From: Planctomycetes bacterium UBA2386
GTDB lineage: Bacteria > Planctomycetota > UBA1135 > UBA2386
Direction: 5' to 3'
Assembly (NCBI GenBank): GCA_002343845.1
Contig: DDSQ01000144.1
Span: 1-50,335, forward strand
Length of the DNA: 50,335 nucleotides
Made by a program: the position numbers and the translations under genes. The notes beneath the pieces were generated by a model, which ran no database searches, was not told where the DNA came from, and saw nothing but the letters and a program-made list of their open reading frames with translations. This document shows, in pieces, positions 9,795 through 19,005 of this stretch (the stretch's first letter is position 1; every line of letters starts with the position of its first letter).

Positions 9795-12490
9795 CGCGCG
9801 AACGGCTGCAACGGCTGCGTTTGCTGCTGGGCGAAGCCCTGGCCTTGCCGGATGCGGAACGAGAGGCCTTCGTGGCCGAGGCCGCCGCGAACGACGGGGC
9901 GATCGGCGCCGAACTGGTGGCGTTGCTCGCCGCCGCGCAGGCCGACGATGCGCGGTTCGAACCGCTGCTCGCCGAGGCACCCGACGAAGCACCACTCGCC
10001 GCAGACCAACGCCTCGGGCCGTGGCGACTCGTCGAGCGCCTCGGCACCGGCGGCATGGGCGAGGTCTGGCTGGCGGCGCGCGCCGACGGTGCCTACGCGC
10101 ACGAGGTGGCGATCAAGCTGCCACGCACGTCCGCGCGTGGGCCGACGGCGTTCGCCCGCTTCGAGCGTGAACGCGCCCTGCTCGCCGAACTCGAGCATCC
10201 GGGCATCGCGCGCCTGATCGACGGTGGCTGGACACCCACAGGGAGGCCATGGCTGGCGATGGAGCGCGTCGAGGGTCGAGCGATCGACGAACACGCCGCC
10301 GCTCTCGGGCTGTCGGCCCGGGAACGCGTTCGCCTGCTGGTCGCCGCTTGCCGGGCTCTGGCCGCGGCGCATCGTTCGCGCATCGTCCATCGCGATCTGA
10401 AACCGTCGAACGTGCTGGTGCGGGCGGACGGCGTCGTCGTGATCGTCGACTTCGGCATCGCCGCCGCACTCGACCGCGCCCCCACGCCGGCCCTGGCCTA
10501 CCTCGCGACGCCGCGATACAGCGCGCCGGAACAACTGCGCGGCGAACCCGCGACGACGGCGGTCGACGTCTGGTCGCTCGCGGTGCTCGGCCGCGAACTG
10601 CTCGGCACCGGCGCCGACGACGACCTGCGGGCGGTGTTCGCCGCCGCCACCGAGCCGGACGCCGGCAAGCGCACGCCGTCGGCCGACGCCCTGGCCGCCG
10701 ACCTGCAGCGTTGGCTCGACGACGAGCCCGTGCTGGCCCGGCCGCCGTCGGCCCTCCACCGCTTGCGGCTCTGGCGACGGCGCGCCCCGAAGACCGTCGC
10801 CGCCGTCGCCGCCCTGGCGATCGCAGTCCTGGGCCTGCTGGCGACGACGACCACATTGTGGCGCGCCGAGCGCGCCGAGCGGCAACGCGCCGCGACGGCG
10901 CAGGCAGCGCAGGCGCAACGGTTCGCGCAGGTGCGCGAGCTGGTGAACCACCTCGTGTTCGGCGTGCACGACCGGATCGCGACCCTGCCGGGGGCGGTGC
11001 CCGTGCGCGCGTTCGTCCTCGAACGCGCCGAACAACATCTGGCGCTGCTCGCCGCCGATGCCGAGCAGGACGCTGCGCTCGCCCGCGAGTGGATCGGCGC
11101 GCAGCTGCGCCTGGCCGAGGTCCGCGGCACGCGCCAGCGCGGTCATGTCGGCGACCAGGCCGGCGCGATGCGGTCGGCGACCGCCGCGGTGCTCCTGGCG
11201 ACCGCGTGGCAGCAGCGGCAGCCCACCGAGGAGTCATGGGCCCGGCTGGTCGCACGCGGCCGGTGGCTCACCGGTGACTTGCAGCGCGCGCTCGGCCGTC
11301 TGCAGGACGCCCGCGCCGAGTACGAAGCCGCGCGCGCGCTGTTGCCCGACACGGGGCGCGGTGGCGACGACACGTGCCGCCTGCGCGGCGTGCTCGAGTT
11401 GCAGCTCGCCAAGGTCGAACTCGCGCAGGGCGCCGCCGAGCGCGCGCTCGTCCGACTGGCTTCGGCGGTCACCGACCTCGATGCACTCGTCGCGAAGCTG
11501 CCGGACGAACGGGAAGCGCGGCGCGATGGAGCACTCGCCCGTTCTGAACAGGGCTACGCCTTGTCACAACTCGGCCGCGACGCCGAGGCCGCGGCCGCGT
11601 GGACGACCGCCCACGAACAGCTCACGGCCCTGGTGGCTGCACATCCGTCCGACGCGCAGCTCGCGCGGGATCTGCTCGAAGTCGAGATCGAACTGGCGGT
11701 CGCGGCGAGCGGTCCGGACGCGCCGATGCGCGCCGAACGCGCGCTCGCTGCGGCGCGCGCGCAGCTCGCCGCCGACACCGCCAACGTGATGGCGCAACGC
11801 ACGCTGCAGCGCGCCCTGCTCCGCACCGCTCGCGCCGCGGCGGCACGCCGCGACCACGCCCTCGCTGCCGCGCGCTACCGGGAGGCGGAGCCGCTGCTGG
11901 TCGCCACGCATGCCCTGCTCGCCGAGGACCATGCGACGCGCATCGACCTGGCCGAAGCCCTGATCGGCCGCGCCGAGGCCGATCGCACGCGCGGAGCTGG
12001 CGACGACGTGGCCCATGCCTTCGAAGCCGGGCTCGCCCTGCTCGATGCCGATGCCGCATTGGCCGCGGGCGACCACTTCACGGGCAACCTGCTGACGATG
12101 GCCTGGGTCGGACTCGCCAATCTCGAACTGGCTGGCAGCGACCTGCCCGCCGCGCGGCGCCGCATCGAGCCGTGGTGCGCGCGGGCGGCCGCGTGGGCCG
12201 AGCGGTTCCCCGACCTGCCCTGGCCCCTGCGCCACCTCGGCGCCTTCGAGTACGCCTTCGGCACGCTCTGCGAAGCGCTGGCCGCCGACGCGGCGCGGCC
12301 CGTCGCGTCGCGGCTCGCCGATCTGCAGAGCGCGCGAGACGCGTTCGCCCGTGGGCTGGCGGCAGCGGAGCGGCTGGCCGCGGCGGGGCGACTGCGCGGA
12401 GCGGACGCGGCGATCCCCGGATTCTTCGCCAAGGACCTCGCGCGGGTGGACGCGGCGCGCGCCGAACTGGTCGCGCGCCAGGATCACTGA
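9791..12490 (+). CDS. Membrane-bound Ser/Thr protein kinase coupled to ECF sigma factor
   Basis: 899 residues from a GTG inside the sigma-gene stop. About 75 residues of helical N-terminal sequence precede a Hanks-type kinase domain: glycine loop GTGGMG at 85-90, catalytic-site Lys109 (VAIKL), HRDLKPSN at 200-207, DFG at 220-222, APE at 245-247. One transmembrane helix lies at about 335-355. The remaining about 540 residues are Ala/Arg/Leu-rich helices resembling degenerate TPRs, presumably facing the periplasm or scaffolding partners. All key catalytic residues are present, so it should be active. The pairing suggests an envelope-sensing kinase that phosphorylates or gates the sigma factor, which is inference from the known STK-linked ECF groups. 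Confidence 0.9.
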   Translation: MTRERLQRLRLLLGEALALPDAEREAFVAEAAANDGAIGAELVALLAAAQADDARFEPLLAEAPDEAPLAADQRLGPWRLVERLGTGGMGEVWLAARADGAYAHEVAIKLPRTSARGPTAFARFERERALLAELEHPGIARLIDGGWTPTGRPWLAMERVEGRAIDEHAAALGLSARERVRLLVAACRALAAAHRSRIVHRDLKPSNVLVRADGVVVIVDFGIAAALDRAPTPALAYLATPRYSAPEQLRGEPATTAVDVWSLAVLGRELLGTGADDDLRAVFAAATEPDAGKRTPSADALAADLQRWLDDEPVLARPPSALHRLRLWRRRAPKTVAAVAALAIAVLGLLATTTTLWRAERAERQRAATAQAAQAQRFAQVRELVNHLVFGVHDRIATLPGAVPVRAFVLERAEQHLALLAADAEQDAALAREWIGAQLRLAEVRGTRQRGHVGDQAGAMRSATAAVLLATAWQQRQPTEESWARLVARGRWLTGDLQRALGRLQDARAEYEAARALLPDTGRGGDDTCRLRGVLELQLAKVELAQGAAERALVRLASAVTDLDALVAKLPDEREARRDGALARSEQGYALSQLGRDAEAAAAWTTAHEQLTALVAAHPSDAQLARDLLEVEIELAVAASGPDAPMRAERALAAARAQLAADTANVMAQRTLQRALLRTARAAAARRDHALAAARYREAEPLLVATHALLAEDHATRIDLAEALIGRAEADRTRGAGDDVAHAFEAGLALLDADAALAAGDHFTGNLLTMAWVGLANLELAGSDLPAARRRIEPWCARAAAWAERFPDLPWPLRHLGAFEYAFGTLCEALAADAARPVASRLADLQSARDAFARGLAAAERLAAAGRLRGADAAIPGFFAKDLARVDAARAELVARQDH

Positions 12491-12543
12491 GGCGCTCCGG
12501 CCAGCGCGAACGGGCGCGCCACGGGCCACGCGCCATCGCCAGC

Positions 12544-14169
12544 TCACAGATCGCCGATCGACAGCGTCACCGCGTTGCTGGTGATCAGCCCGAACTCGTT
12601 GGCCTCGGGCACCAGCGAGCCGCTCTGGCTGTAGACCTCGAAGCCGAGCAAGAGCACGTTGTTCGGGATCGTGAACGTCGTCGTCGCCGTCGGATGACCC
12701 GACATCCCGGTGACCGACTCGACGCCGGTGTGCAGCCAGCAGCCGGTGATGCCGGCCGGCGTCAGGTCGATCGGCGGCACGTACTTCGTGAGACTGAGCA
12801 CGTTGAGCGAGCCGAGCGTCGTCGCCGGGATGCCGCTCGTCGTCAGCACGACGGTGGTGCCGAGGTAGGGCTTCGTCGCCGCCAGCGACAGGCCGCCGCA
12901 CGACGCGCCGAAGGTCGGGCTGCTCGCGACCACGCCGGTGTCGAACACGTGCAACTCGCGGCCGTTCGTGCCGTCGTGCGCAGCGAAGAACATCTTGCCG
13001 CCCGGCGTCACCGCGAACCGGCTGTTGACCAGGTGCGAGCCCGGGTAGCCGTTCGCTCCTGGGCTGCTCGACGCGCTGCCGACGCTGACGTCGTGGAACA
13101 GCTCGGTGATCGACGCGCCGTCCGTGCGCCAGAGTTCTTCGCCGAACGCGTTGGTGGCCGAGAAGAACACCCAGCGGCTGCCGACCGGCGTCAGCACGAA
13201 CGGGAAGCTGCCCCACGCGGGCACGCCGCCGACGTAGAGGTCCGCGAGCATCGCCGTGCCCGCCGCCGTGCCGTCGCTCGTCCACAGCTCGTAGCCGTGC
13301 GCGCCGTCGAAGCCCTGGAAGAACAGCTTGCCGTTCTGCGCGGCGAGTTGTCGCGGAGCCATCGTCGTGCTCGTGACCGCGGTCGTGCCCGCTGCCGTGC
13401 CGTCGGAGATCCACAACTGGCTGAGCGTCGCAAACGCGACCTGCTCACCGAACGAGGTCAGGAAGAGCGGGTTGCTCGAAGAAGCACCGCCAGGGCCGGG
13501 CACGATGTCCTTGACCAGCGAGGTGCCGGCCGCGGTGCCGTCGCTGACCCACAGCTCGCGCCCGGCCGTCGCGTCGGTCGCCGCGAACAGGAACTTGCCG
13601 GTGCTGCCGAGCTTGGCGAAGGCACCTGGAATCGAGCCGGCACTCGTGGAGGAGTGGATCTCCTTCACGAGCCAGGTGCCGGCGGTGGTGCCATCCGAGC
13701 GCCACAGTTCGAAGTTGGCGCCGGTCTCGGCTGCGCTGAAGTAGCACACCCCGTCGATCTCGGTCAGCGACGTCGGGAGGCTGCCGAACAGGCCGGCGCG
13801 GATGTCCTTCACCAGGGCCGTGCCGGCGGCCGTGCCGTCGGTCGCCCAGAGTTCCAAGCCGGTAGTGCCGTCGTTCCACGCGAACAGCACGCGGCTGCCG
13901 ACGGTCACGAGCTGCGCGGGCGAGCCGAAGGGCGACACGGCGTCGAGCACCGTGATGATCGTCGTGCCCGCGGTCGAGCCGTCGGACGAGTAGAGGTTCA
14001 CGCTGGTGCCGTCGAAGGCGGCGAAGATCGCTGCGTCGCCGAGGACCGTGATCGCGGTGATCTCCGACCCGGCGGAACCCGGGTTGAGGTCGGCGACGAG
14101 GTGGGTCTGGGCGGCCAGGGAGACGGCGGTCAGGAGGGCGGCGAACGGGACGTGGGTGGCGCGGTTCAT
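12544..14169 (-). CDS. Secreted ELWxxDGT-repeat protein
   Basis: 541 residues with ATG at 14169 and a GAGG ribosome-binding sequence five bases upstream. A short signal peptide (ATHVPFAALLTAVSLAAQ) is followed by eight or so copies of a repeat with the core ELWxSDGTxAGTxLVKDI. Examples are ELWATDGTAAGT, ELWRSDGTTAGT and ELWVSDGTAAGT, each followed by a beta segment ending in FFxA. This is the ELWxxDGT repeat family, expected to form a propeller. Residues after about 420 form the C-terminal module (FGASCGG...ITGCWLHTG...SNAVTLSIGDL) shared in outline with other exported proteins here. It lies convergent to the kinase with 53 bases between stops. Function unknown. Confidence 0.88.
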   Translation of the reverse strand: MNRATHVPFAALLTAVSLAAQTHLVADLNPGSAGSEITAITVLGDAAIFAAFDGTSVNLYSSDGSTAGTTIITVLDAVSPFGSPAQLVTVGSRVLFAWNDGTTGLELWATDGTAAGTALVKDIRAGLFGSLPTSLTEIDGVCYFSAAETGANFELWRSDGTTAGTWLVKEIHSSTSAGSIPGAFAKLGSTGKFLFAATDATAGRELWVSDGTAAGTSLVKDIVPGPGGASSSNPLFLTSFGEQVAFATLSQLWISDGTAAGTTAVTSTTMAPRQLAAQNGKLFFQGFDGAHGYELWTSDGTAAGTAMLADLYVGGVPAWGSFPFVLTPVGSRWVFFSATNAFGEELWRTDGASITELFHDVSVGSASSSPGANGYPGSHLVNSRFAVTPGGKMFFAAHDGTNGRELHVFDTGVVASSPTFGASCGGLSLAATKPYLGTTVVLTTSGIPATTLGSLNVLSLTKYVPPIDLTPAGITGCWLHTGVESVTGMSGHPTATTTFTIPNNVLLLGFEVYSQSGSLVPEANEFGLITSNAVTLSIGDL

Positions 14170-14269
14170 GGGAGCCTCGATGGGGTTTCCCCCGGAAGCG
14201 ACCGCGACCGCCCGGATGTGACCGCATTCCCGCCGCGGCGGGGAAACCCCCGTGGCACGCGGGCGCCGG

Positions 14270-14911
14270 TCAGCCCGGGCCGACCAGCAACACGTGCAGC
14301 GCCTTGGGCCCGTGCACGCCGACCACCAGTTCGAGCTCGATGTCCGCGGTGCGCGACGGCCCGGTCACGAACGTGATCGTGCGCGACGCCGGCGGGCCGG
14401 CGGCCGGGCCGCGCAGCACGGCGAGCGCTTCGTCGAAGCCGCCGAGCAGCCGATCGACGGGCAGCAACGCCACGTGCAGCGGCGGCAGCAACGAGGCGAG
14501 GCGATGCTGTTCGCACGCCGAAACGAGCACCAGCGTGCCGGTCTCGGCGATCCCCCACTGCGCCATCGTCACGCCGGCATCGGCGGCGAGCAGTTCGGCG
14601 CGCGGCGCGTCGTGCGGGACCACGCGCACGTCGGACGCCAGGTTGGAGGGCAGCGCCGCGAGTTCGCGCGCGTCGCTCGTCGCGACCGAACGTGCGCCCG
14701 CGGCGTCGAGCAGCTCGCCGGCGCGACGAAGCGCCGCAGCGATGTCGTGGCACCGCTCGACGACGCCGCCGACCTTGGTCAACACCGCAGAGAAGCGGGC
14801 GACACGCTCGGCGACCGGCAGGTTGCGCAGTGCCACCAACGCCGGCAGTGCGGGCGGGGTGAGCGCCCGGCCCGCGCGCAGCGCCCCGAGGATCGCTTCG
14901 CGCGCACTCAT
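14270..14911 (-). CDS. lutC: LUD-domain protein LutC, L-lactate oxidation complex subunit
   Basis: 213 residues; the ATG overlaps the LutB stop (ATGA), showing translational coupling. The LUD fold is recognised by SVATSDARELAALP, then AGVTMAQWGIAETGTLVLVS and FVTGPSRTADIELELVVGVHGPKALHVLLV near the end. In Bacillus, LutABC together oxidise L-lactate to pyruvate using iron-sulfur clusters without a flavoprotein dehydrogenase. Length agrees with the family (about 210-240). Last gene of the lutBC transcription unit. Confidence 0.92.
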   Translation of the reverse strand: MSAREAILGALRAGRALTPPALPALVALRNLPVAERVARFSAVLTKVGGVVERCHDIAAALRRAGELLDAAGARSVATSDARELAALPSNLASDVRVVPHDAPRAELLAADAGVTMAQWGIAETGTLVLVSACEQHRLASLLPPLHVALLPVDRLLGGFDEALAVLRGPAAGPPASRTITFVTGPSRTADIELELVVGVHGPKALHVLLVGPG

Positions 14912-16299
14912 GCGCTGCCTCCGCGCCAGGTGTCGCGGAACGACTTCGGCGCCGGGCGCGGCACCTCGCGACTCGACGACCACGCCCGCAGCGGCGCGAA
15001 CAGGCGCGTCGCGAACGGCAGCCGCTGGCCGAACCGCGCCAGCGCTGCCGCGAAACGGAAGCGCCGCGGCCCGCGCAGGAACCACGACCACAGCCGCCAG
15101 AACGTCCGTTCGCCGAAACGCCCGCGCGCGCCGGCGACCGCGCGCTGCCGCAGTTCGAGCAGCAGCGACGGGATGTCGATCTTCACCGGGCAGACGTCCT
15201 TGCAGGCGCCGCACAGGCTCGACGCGAACGGCAGCGCCTTGGCGGCGTGCATGCCCGCGAGCTGCGGCGTCAGGATCGCGCCGATCGGACCGGGATAGAC
15301 CGAGCCGTAGGCGTGGCCACCGATCGACTGGTAGACCGGGCAGGCATTGAGGCAGGCGCCGCAGCGGATGCAGGCGAGCGTTTCGCGCATGCGTTCGTCG
15401 GCGGCGATGCGCGCGCGGCCGTTGTCGAGCAGCACGATGTGCAGTTCGCGCGGCCCCTGGCCCGCGCGATCGGGACCGGTGAGCAGCGACTGGTAGGTCG
15501 TCAGGTGCTGGCCCGTGCCCGACCGCGGCAGGAGACGCAGGAACACGTCGAGGTCCTGCCAGCGCGGGATCACCTTCTCGATGCCCATCACCGCGACATG
15601 CACGGCCGGCAGGGTCGTCGTCATGCGCGCGTTGCCCTCGTTCTCGAGGACCAGGATCGATCCGGTCTCGGCGACGCCGAAGTTGACGCCGCTGATGCCG
15701 AGATCGGCCTGCGCGAAGTGCGCGCGCAGCCGCTGCCGCGCATGCGCCGCGAGCCGCTGCGGATCGCTGCTCGGTGGGATGCCGAGCTTGTCGACGAACA
15801 GCGCCCCGATCGCTTCCTTCGTCTTGTGGATCGCCGGCACGATGATGTGCGAGGGCATCTCGCCCGCGAGCTGGATGATCCACTCGCCGAGATCGGTCTC
15901 GACGGGCTCGACGCCGGCCTGCGCGAGCGCGGCGTTCAGGTGGATCTCCTCCGTCGCCATGCTCTTCGACTTCACGAGCCGCGTGGCGCCCGCGCGCGCG
16001 GCGAGGTCCCGCACGATCGTGCACGCCTCGGCGGCGTCGCGCGCCCAGTGCACGACGGCGCCCGCAGCCTCGGCGTTGGCGGCGAAGCGCTCGAGGTGCT
16101 CGCCCAGCGCCGCCAGCGTGTGCGCCTTGATCGCGGCGGCGCGGGTGCGCAGTTCTTCCCACTCGGGAACCGCCGCGATGGCGCCGGCCCGGCGTTCCGC
16201 GAACAGGTCGGTCGCCCGGCGCAGCGCCCCGGTCAACGTCGCGTCGCCGAGCGCGGCCCGGGCGTTGGCAGCGAAGGTCTCAGGGCCAGGGTGGCTCAC
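14908..16299 (-). CDS. lutB: Iron-sulfur protein LutB, L-lactate oxidation complex subunit
   Basis: 463 residues from the GTG at 16299 (VSHPGPETFAANAR), which fits the usual LutB N-terminus. A GTG at 16314 would add five residues. The N-terminal two thirds are a LUD domain (LVKSKSMATEEIHLN, GVNFGVAETGSILVLENEGNAR). Ferredoxin-type cluster motifs follow: Cys310xxCxxCxxxCys320-Pro and a second CGACKDVCP at 363-371. A C-terminal helical tail has residues typical of the family. It works with LutA and LutC in cytoplasmic L-lactate oxidation. Odd point: lutA is separated from it by an opposite-strand gene for a secreted protein. Confidence 0.93.
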   Translation of the reverse strand: MSHPGPETFAANARAALGDATLTGALRRATDLFAERRAGAIAAVPEWEELRTRAAAIKAHTLAALGEHLERFAANAEAAGAVVHWARDAAEACTIVRDLAARAGATRLVKSKSMATEEIHLNAALAQAGVEPVETDLGEWIIQLAGEMPSHIIVPAIHKTKEAIGALFVDKLGIPPSSDPQRLAAHARQRLRAHFAQADLGISGVNFGVAETGSILVLENEGNARMTTTLPAVHVAVMGIEKVIPRWQDLDVFLRLLPRSGTGQHLTTYQSLLTGPDRAGQGPRELHIVLLDNGRARIAADERMRETLACIRCGACLNACPVYQSIGGHAYGSVYPGPIGAILTPQLAGMHAAKALPFASSLCGACKDVCPVKIDIPSLLLELRQRAVAGARGRFGERTFWRLWSWFLRGPRRFRFAAALARFGQRLPFATRLFAPLRAWSSSREVPRPAPKSFRDTWRGGSA

Positions 16300-16392
16300 G
16301 CCGCGCAGGATCACCGGCGGAGCCGGTGATCGCCAGCACCCACGACTTGCGCGCCCGGACTAGGATGGCGGCAGCCTCCCTCCCCACCCCCG

Positions 16393-17097
16393 ATGCACCA
16401 CCTCACCTTCGTCCTGTTCGCCCTGCTCGCGTTCGCCCTGCCGGCGCAAGACGCCGTCTCGCTGCACAGCGTGACGATCCTGCCCGCCAACCAGGTTCGG
16501 GTCGTCTACTCGAAGAACTTCGCGACGTGCGCGCACCTGCGCTCGAGCAACGCCGCGTGTTCCAGCCTCGGCGGTCTCGTGCACGCGCAGAACGTGTTCT
16601 GCACTTCGGGCACGAACGTCACGGTCGTCCTGCCGACCAGCGCCTTCAACGCCGGCCTGGCACCCGGCGCCCGCCTGCGCATGGTGCATGGCAACAACAG
16701 CGGCGTGAGCAGCAGCTGCGTCACCGTCACCTGCGACTACAGCTACGGCACCGCGTGCCCGGGCACGAACGGCGGTCCGATCCTCACTGCGAACTGCTGC
16801 CCCGCCGCCGGCACGACGATGTCGATCGACGTCACCAACGCGATTCCGAGCGGCTACGGCGCGATCGGCTTCGGCCTCGCCCAGACCAGCGTGCCGCTCT
16901 TCGGCTGCACGTTGCTGCTCGACCAGATCCTGGTGGTCGAGTCGCTGCAGTTCGACGCCAATGGCGCCTTCTCGCTGCCGCTCCCGCTGCCGGCGACGGT
17001 CAGCGGGGCGACGCTCAACACGCAGGTCTACACGCTCGACGGGCTCGGCCCCGCCGGGTTCGCCGCGACCAAGGCGGTGTTCATCCAGGTGCTGTGA
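16393..17097 (+). CDS. Small secreted protein with planctomycete C-terminal module
   Basis: 234 residues with a clear signal peptide (MHHLTFVLFALLAFALPAQ). The N-terminal half contains several cysteines (CAHLRSSNAAC, FCTSGTN, SSSCVTVTC) that may pair as disulfides. The second half begins near YGTACPGTNGGP and has the Gly/Leu-rich pattern with a central GCTLLLD shared with other secreted proteins in the window. I do not recognise a function. It sits on the + strand between lutA and lutB, so it interrupts what would otherwise be a lutABC run. Its stop codon is opposed to that of lutA across a 7-bp palindrome. Confidence 0.75.
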   Translation: MHHLTFVLFALLAFALPAQDAVSLHSVTILPANQVRVVYSKNFATCAHLRSSNAACSSLGGLVHAQNVFCTSGTNVTVVLPTSAFNAGLAPGARLRMVHGNNSGVSSSCVTVTCDYSYGTACPGTNGGPILTANCCPAAGTTMSIDVTNAIPSGYGAIGFGLAQTSVPLFGCTLLLDQILVVESLQFDANGAFSLPLPLPATVSGATLNTQVYTLDGLGPAGFAATKAVFIQVL

Positions 17098-17112
17098 CGC
17101 CCCGCGGCGTCA
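17095..17112. terminator. Stop-codon-spanning palindrome between convergent genes
   Basis: A perfect 7-bp stem (TGACGCC / GGCGTCA) with a CCGC loop contains both opposing TGA stops, of the secreted-protein gene and lutA. Opposed TGA codons give three pairs for free; the extra GC-rich pairs make a hairpin readable in either direction. There is no U-tract, so function as a terminator is only plausible. Confidence 0.4.
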
Positions 17113-17832
17113 GCCCGCCGCCAGGATCTCGGCGAGGTGCATCGCGCGCACGCGCGAGCCGCGCCGCAGCAGCCGCCCGCGGATCTGCATCAGGCACGAA
17201 CTGTCGACCGCGCTGATCACGTCGACCGGCTGCGCATCCAGCGCGGTGAGCTTGTGGTCGAGCATCGCCGTCGACAGCTCGGGGAACTTCACCGCGAACG
17301 TGCCGCCGAAGCCGCAGCAGGCTTCGCCGGTGCGCAGGTCGACGAGTTCGAGTCCCTGGACGGCGCGCAGCAGCGCGCGCGGTTCGTCGTGCAGGCCGAG
17401 TTCGCGCAGCCCGTGGCAGGCGTCGTGCCAGGCGACGCGCGCCTGCAGCCGGGCACCGACGTCGGTGACGCGCAGTTCGCGCACCAGGAACGCCGACAAC
17501 TCGAACGTGCGATGCGCGACCTGTTCGGCGCGCGCGCGCCACGTCGGCTCGTCGCGGAACAGGTCGGGGTAGCGGTGCACCATCGCCACGCACGAGCCCG
17601 ACGGCGCCACGATCGCGTCGGCGCGCTCGAACACCGTGATGAAGTGCCGCGCCACGCTGCGCGCGTCGGCCTGGAACCCGGAGTTGAAGGCCGGCTGCCC
17701 GCAGCAGGTCTGCGCCGGGTCGAACGTCACCGCACAGCCCGCGCGTTCGAGCACGGTCGCCGCCGCGTGCACGACCTCGGGCCAGAACTGGTCGCCGAGG
17801 CAGGTGGCGAAGAGGGCGACGGTGCGGGTCAT
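17110..17832 (-). CDS. lutA: (Fe-S)-binding protein LutA, L-lactate oxidation complex subunit
   Basis: 240 residues, ATG at 17832. It carries the two cysteine-rich CCG domains that define LutA/GlpC/HdrB-type proteins: TCCGQPAFNSG at about 42-52 and ACCGFGGTFAVK at 171-182, plus GSCVAMV and WHDACHGLREL. It should bind a noncubane iron-sulfur cluster and act with LutB and LutC in L-lactate oxidation. The gene follows the UxaA-like dehydratase and zinc dehydrogenase genes on the same strand after only 45 bases. This suggests co-transcription with sugar-acid catabolism rather than with lutBC. Confidence 0.92.
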   Translation of the reverse strand: MTRTVALFATCLGDQFWPEVVHAAATVLERAGCAVTFDPAQTCCGQPAFNSGFQADARSVARHFITVFERADAIVAPSGSCVAMVHRYPDLFRDEPTWRARAEQVAHRTFELSAFLVRELRVTDVGARLQARVAWHDACHGLRELGLHDEPRALLRAVQGLELVDLRTGEACCGFGGTFAVKFPELSTAMLDHKLTALDAQPVDVISAVDSSCLMQIRGRLLRRGSRVRAMHLAEILAAG

Positions 17833-17877
17833 GACGGCCCGCGGACGGTAGCGGCAGCGCCAGGACAGCCAAAGCGC

Positions 17878-19005
17878 CTACGCCAGCATCACCACGCCCT
17901 TCACGTAGTCGGCCAGCGCGTGATCGCCGGCGAACGCGCGCGGCACCGCCGCGAGCCCCGCGTACTGGTGCGTCAGCATCGGCTCCACGCGCACCGCGCC
18001 GCGCGCCAGCAGTTCCGCGGCGCGGCGGTAGACGGCGGGGCGGCCATCGGCGTCGAGCGCGCCCGACGCGCCGACCGTCGTGACCAGCGCCGCCTCCCGC
18101 CACTGCAGCGGGTTGAGCAGCGACAACGGCGCGTCGCCATGGCCGATGCCGTACATCAGCACGGTCGCCTGCTTGCGAATCAGGCCCGGGACGGCGCCGT
18201 AGACGTGGCCCGCGCCGGTCGCGTCGACGAGGAACTCGGCGCCCGGACCACGCCCGTGCACGGCGTCCGCGAGTTCGCCGGGCAGAACGGCGCGCGCGCC
18301 GAATGAGGTCGCGAGCGCGCGCTTCCTGGCACTCGGCTCGGCGACGATCAGGTCGCCCTCGAAGCCGAGCAGCCCACGCAGCACCTGCACGAACAGCAGT
18401 CCGGCCGGCCCCGCGCCGAGCACCACCGCGGTGCGCACCGCCGATGCGCCGCGGCCGAACCGCCAACGAACGGTCGCGCGGTCGGCGCGGTCGAGCGCGT
18501 GCAGCACGCAGGCCAGCGGCTCGGTCATCGCTGCGGTCGCGAACGGCACGCCGTCCCCGAGCGGCAGCACGTTCACCGCCGGCACCACGAGTTCCTCGGC
18601 GAAGCCGCCCGGCAGGCCGGTGATGCCGTGCTCGCGGTAGTGCGCGCACTGATGGCTGTCGCCCGACGCGCAGTACTCGCAGTGCGGCGAACGACGTTCG
18701 CTCGCACAGTTGCGCCCCTGGTCGACGACGACGCGCGCGCCGACGCGCACGTCACGCACGGCGCTGCCGAGTTCGAGGACCGTGCCGGCGATCTCGTGGC
18801 CGAGGATCTGCGGCGCTCGCTCGAGCGGGATCGGCTCGCCGCGGGCATCGAGGTGGAAGTTCGCCTCGCCCGACGCAATGTGCAGGTCGGTGCCGCAGAC
18901 GCCGACCGCCGCCGGCCGCACGCGCACGTCGTGCGGGCCGAGCGGCGGCGAGTTGACGTCGACCAGTTCGAAGCGACGCGGCGCGACGAGGGCGCAAGCG
19001 CGCAT
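17878..19005 (-). CDS. Zinc-dependent alcohol/sugar-acid dehydrogenase (MDR family)
   Basis: 375 residues; its ATG shares one base with the stop of the upstream dehydratase (TGATG), so the pair is coupled. Medium-chain dehydrogenase features: GVCGTDLHIASGE with the catalytic-zinc Cys, LGHEIAGTVLELG, a structural-zinc quartet C-x8-C-x2-C-x7-C (from NCASERRSPHC to HQC), and a Rossmann motif VVLGAGPAGLL. It oxidises an alcohol with NAD(P)+. The substrate cannot be read from sequence. In this setting oxidation of 2-keto-3-deoxy-L-fuconate, or an earlier sugar step, is a reasonable inference. Sorbitol or threonine dehydrogenase-like activity is the alternative. Confidence 0.85.
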   Translation of the reverse strand: MRACALVAPRRFELVDVNSPPLGPHDVRVRPAAVGVCGTDLHIASGEANFHLDARGEPIPLERAPQILGHEIAGTVLELGSAVRDVRVGARVVVDQGRNCASERRSPHCEYCASGDSHQCAHYREHGITGLPGGFAEELVVPAVNVLPLGDGVPFATAAMTEPLACVLHALDRADRATVRWRFGRGASAVRTAVVLGAGPAGLLFVQVLRGLLGFEGDLIVAEPSARKRALATSFGARAVLPGELADAVHGRGPGAEFLVDATGAGHVYGAVPGLIRKQATVLMYGIGHGDAPLSLLNPLQWREAALVTTVGASGALDADGRPAVYRRAAELLARGAVRVEPMLTHQYAGLAAVPRAFAGDHALADYVKGVVMLA

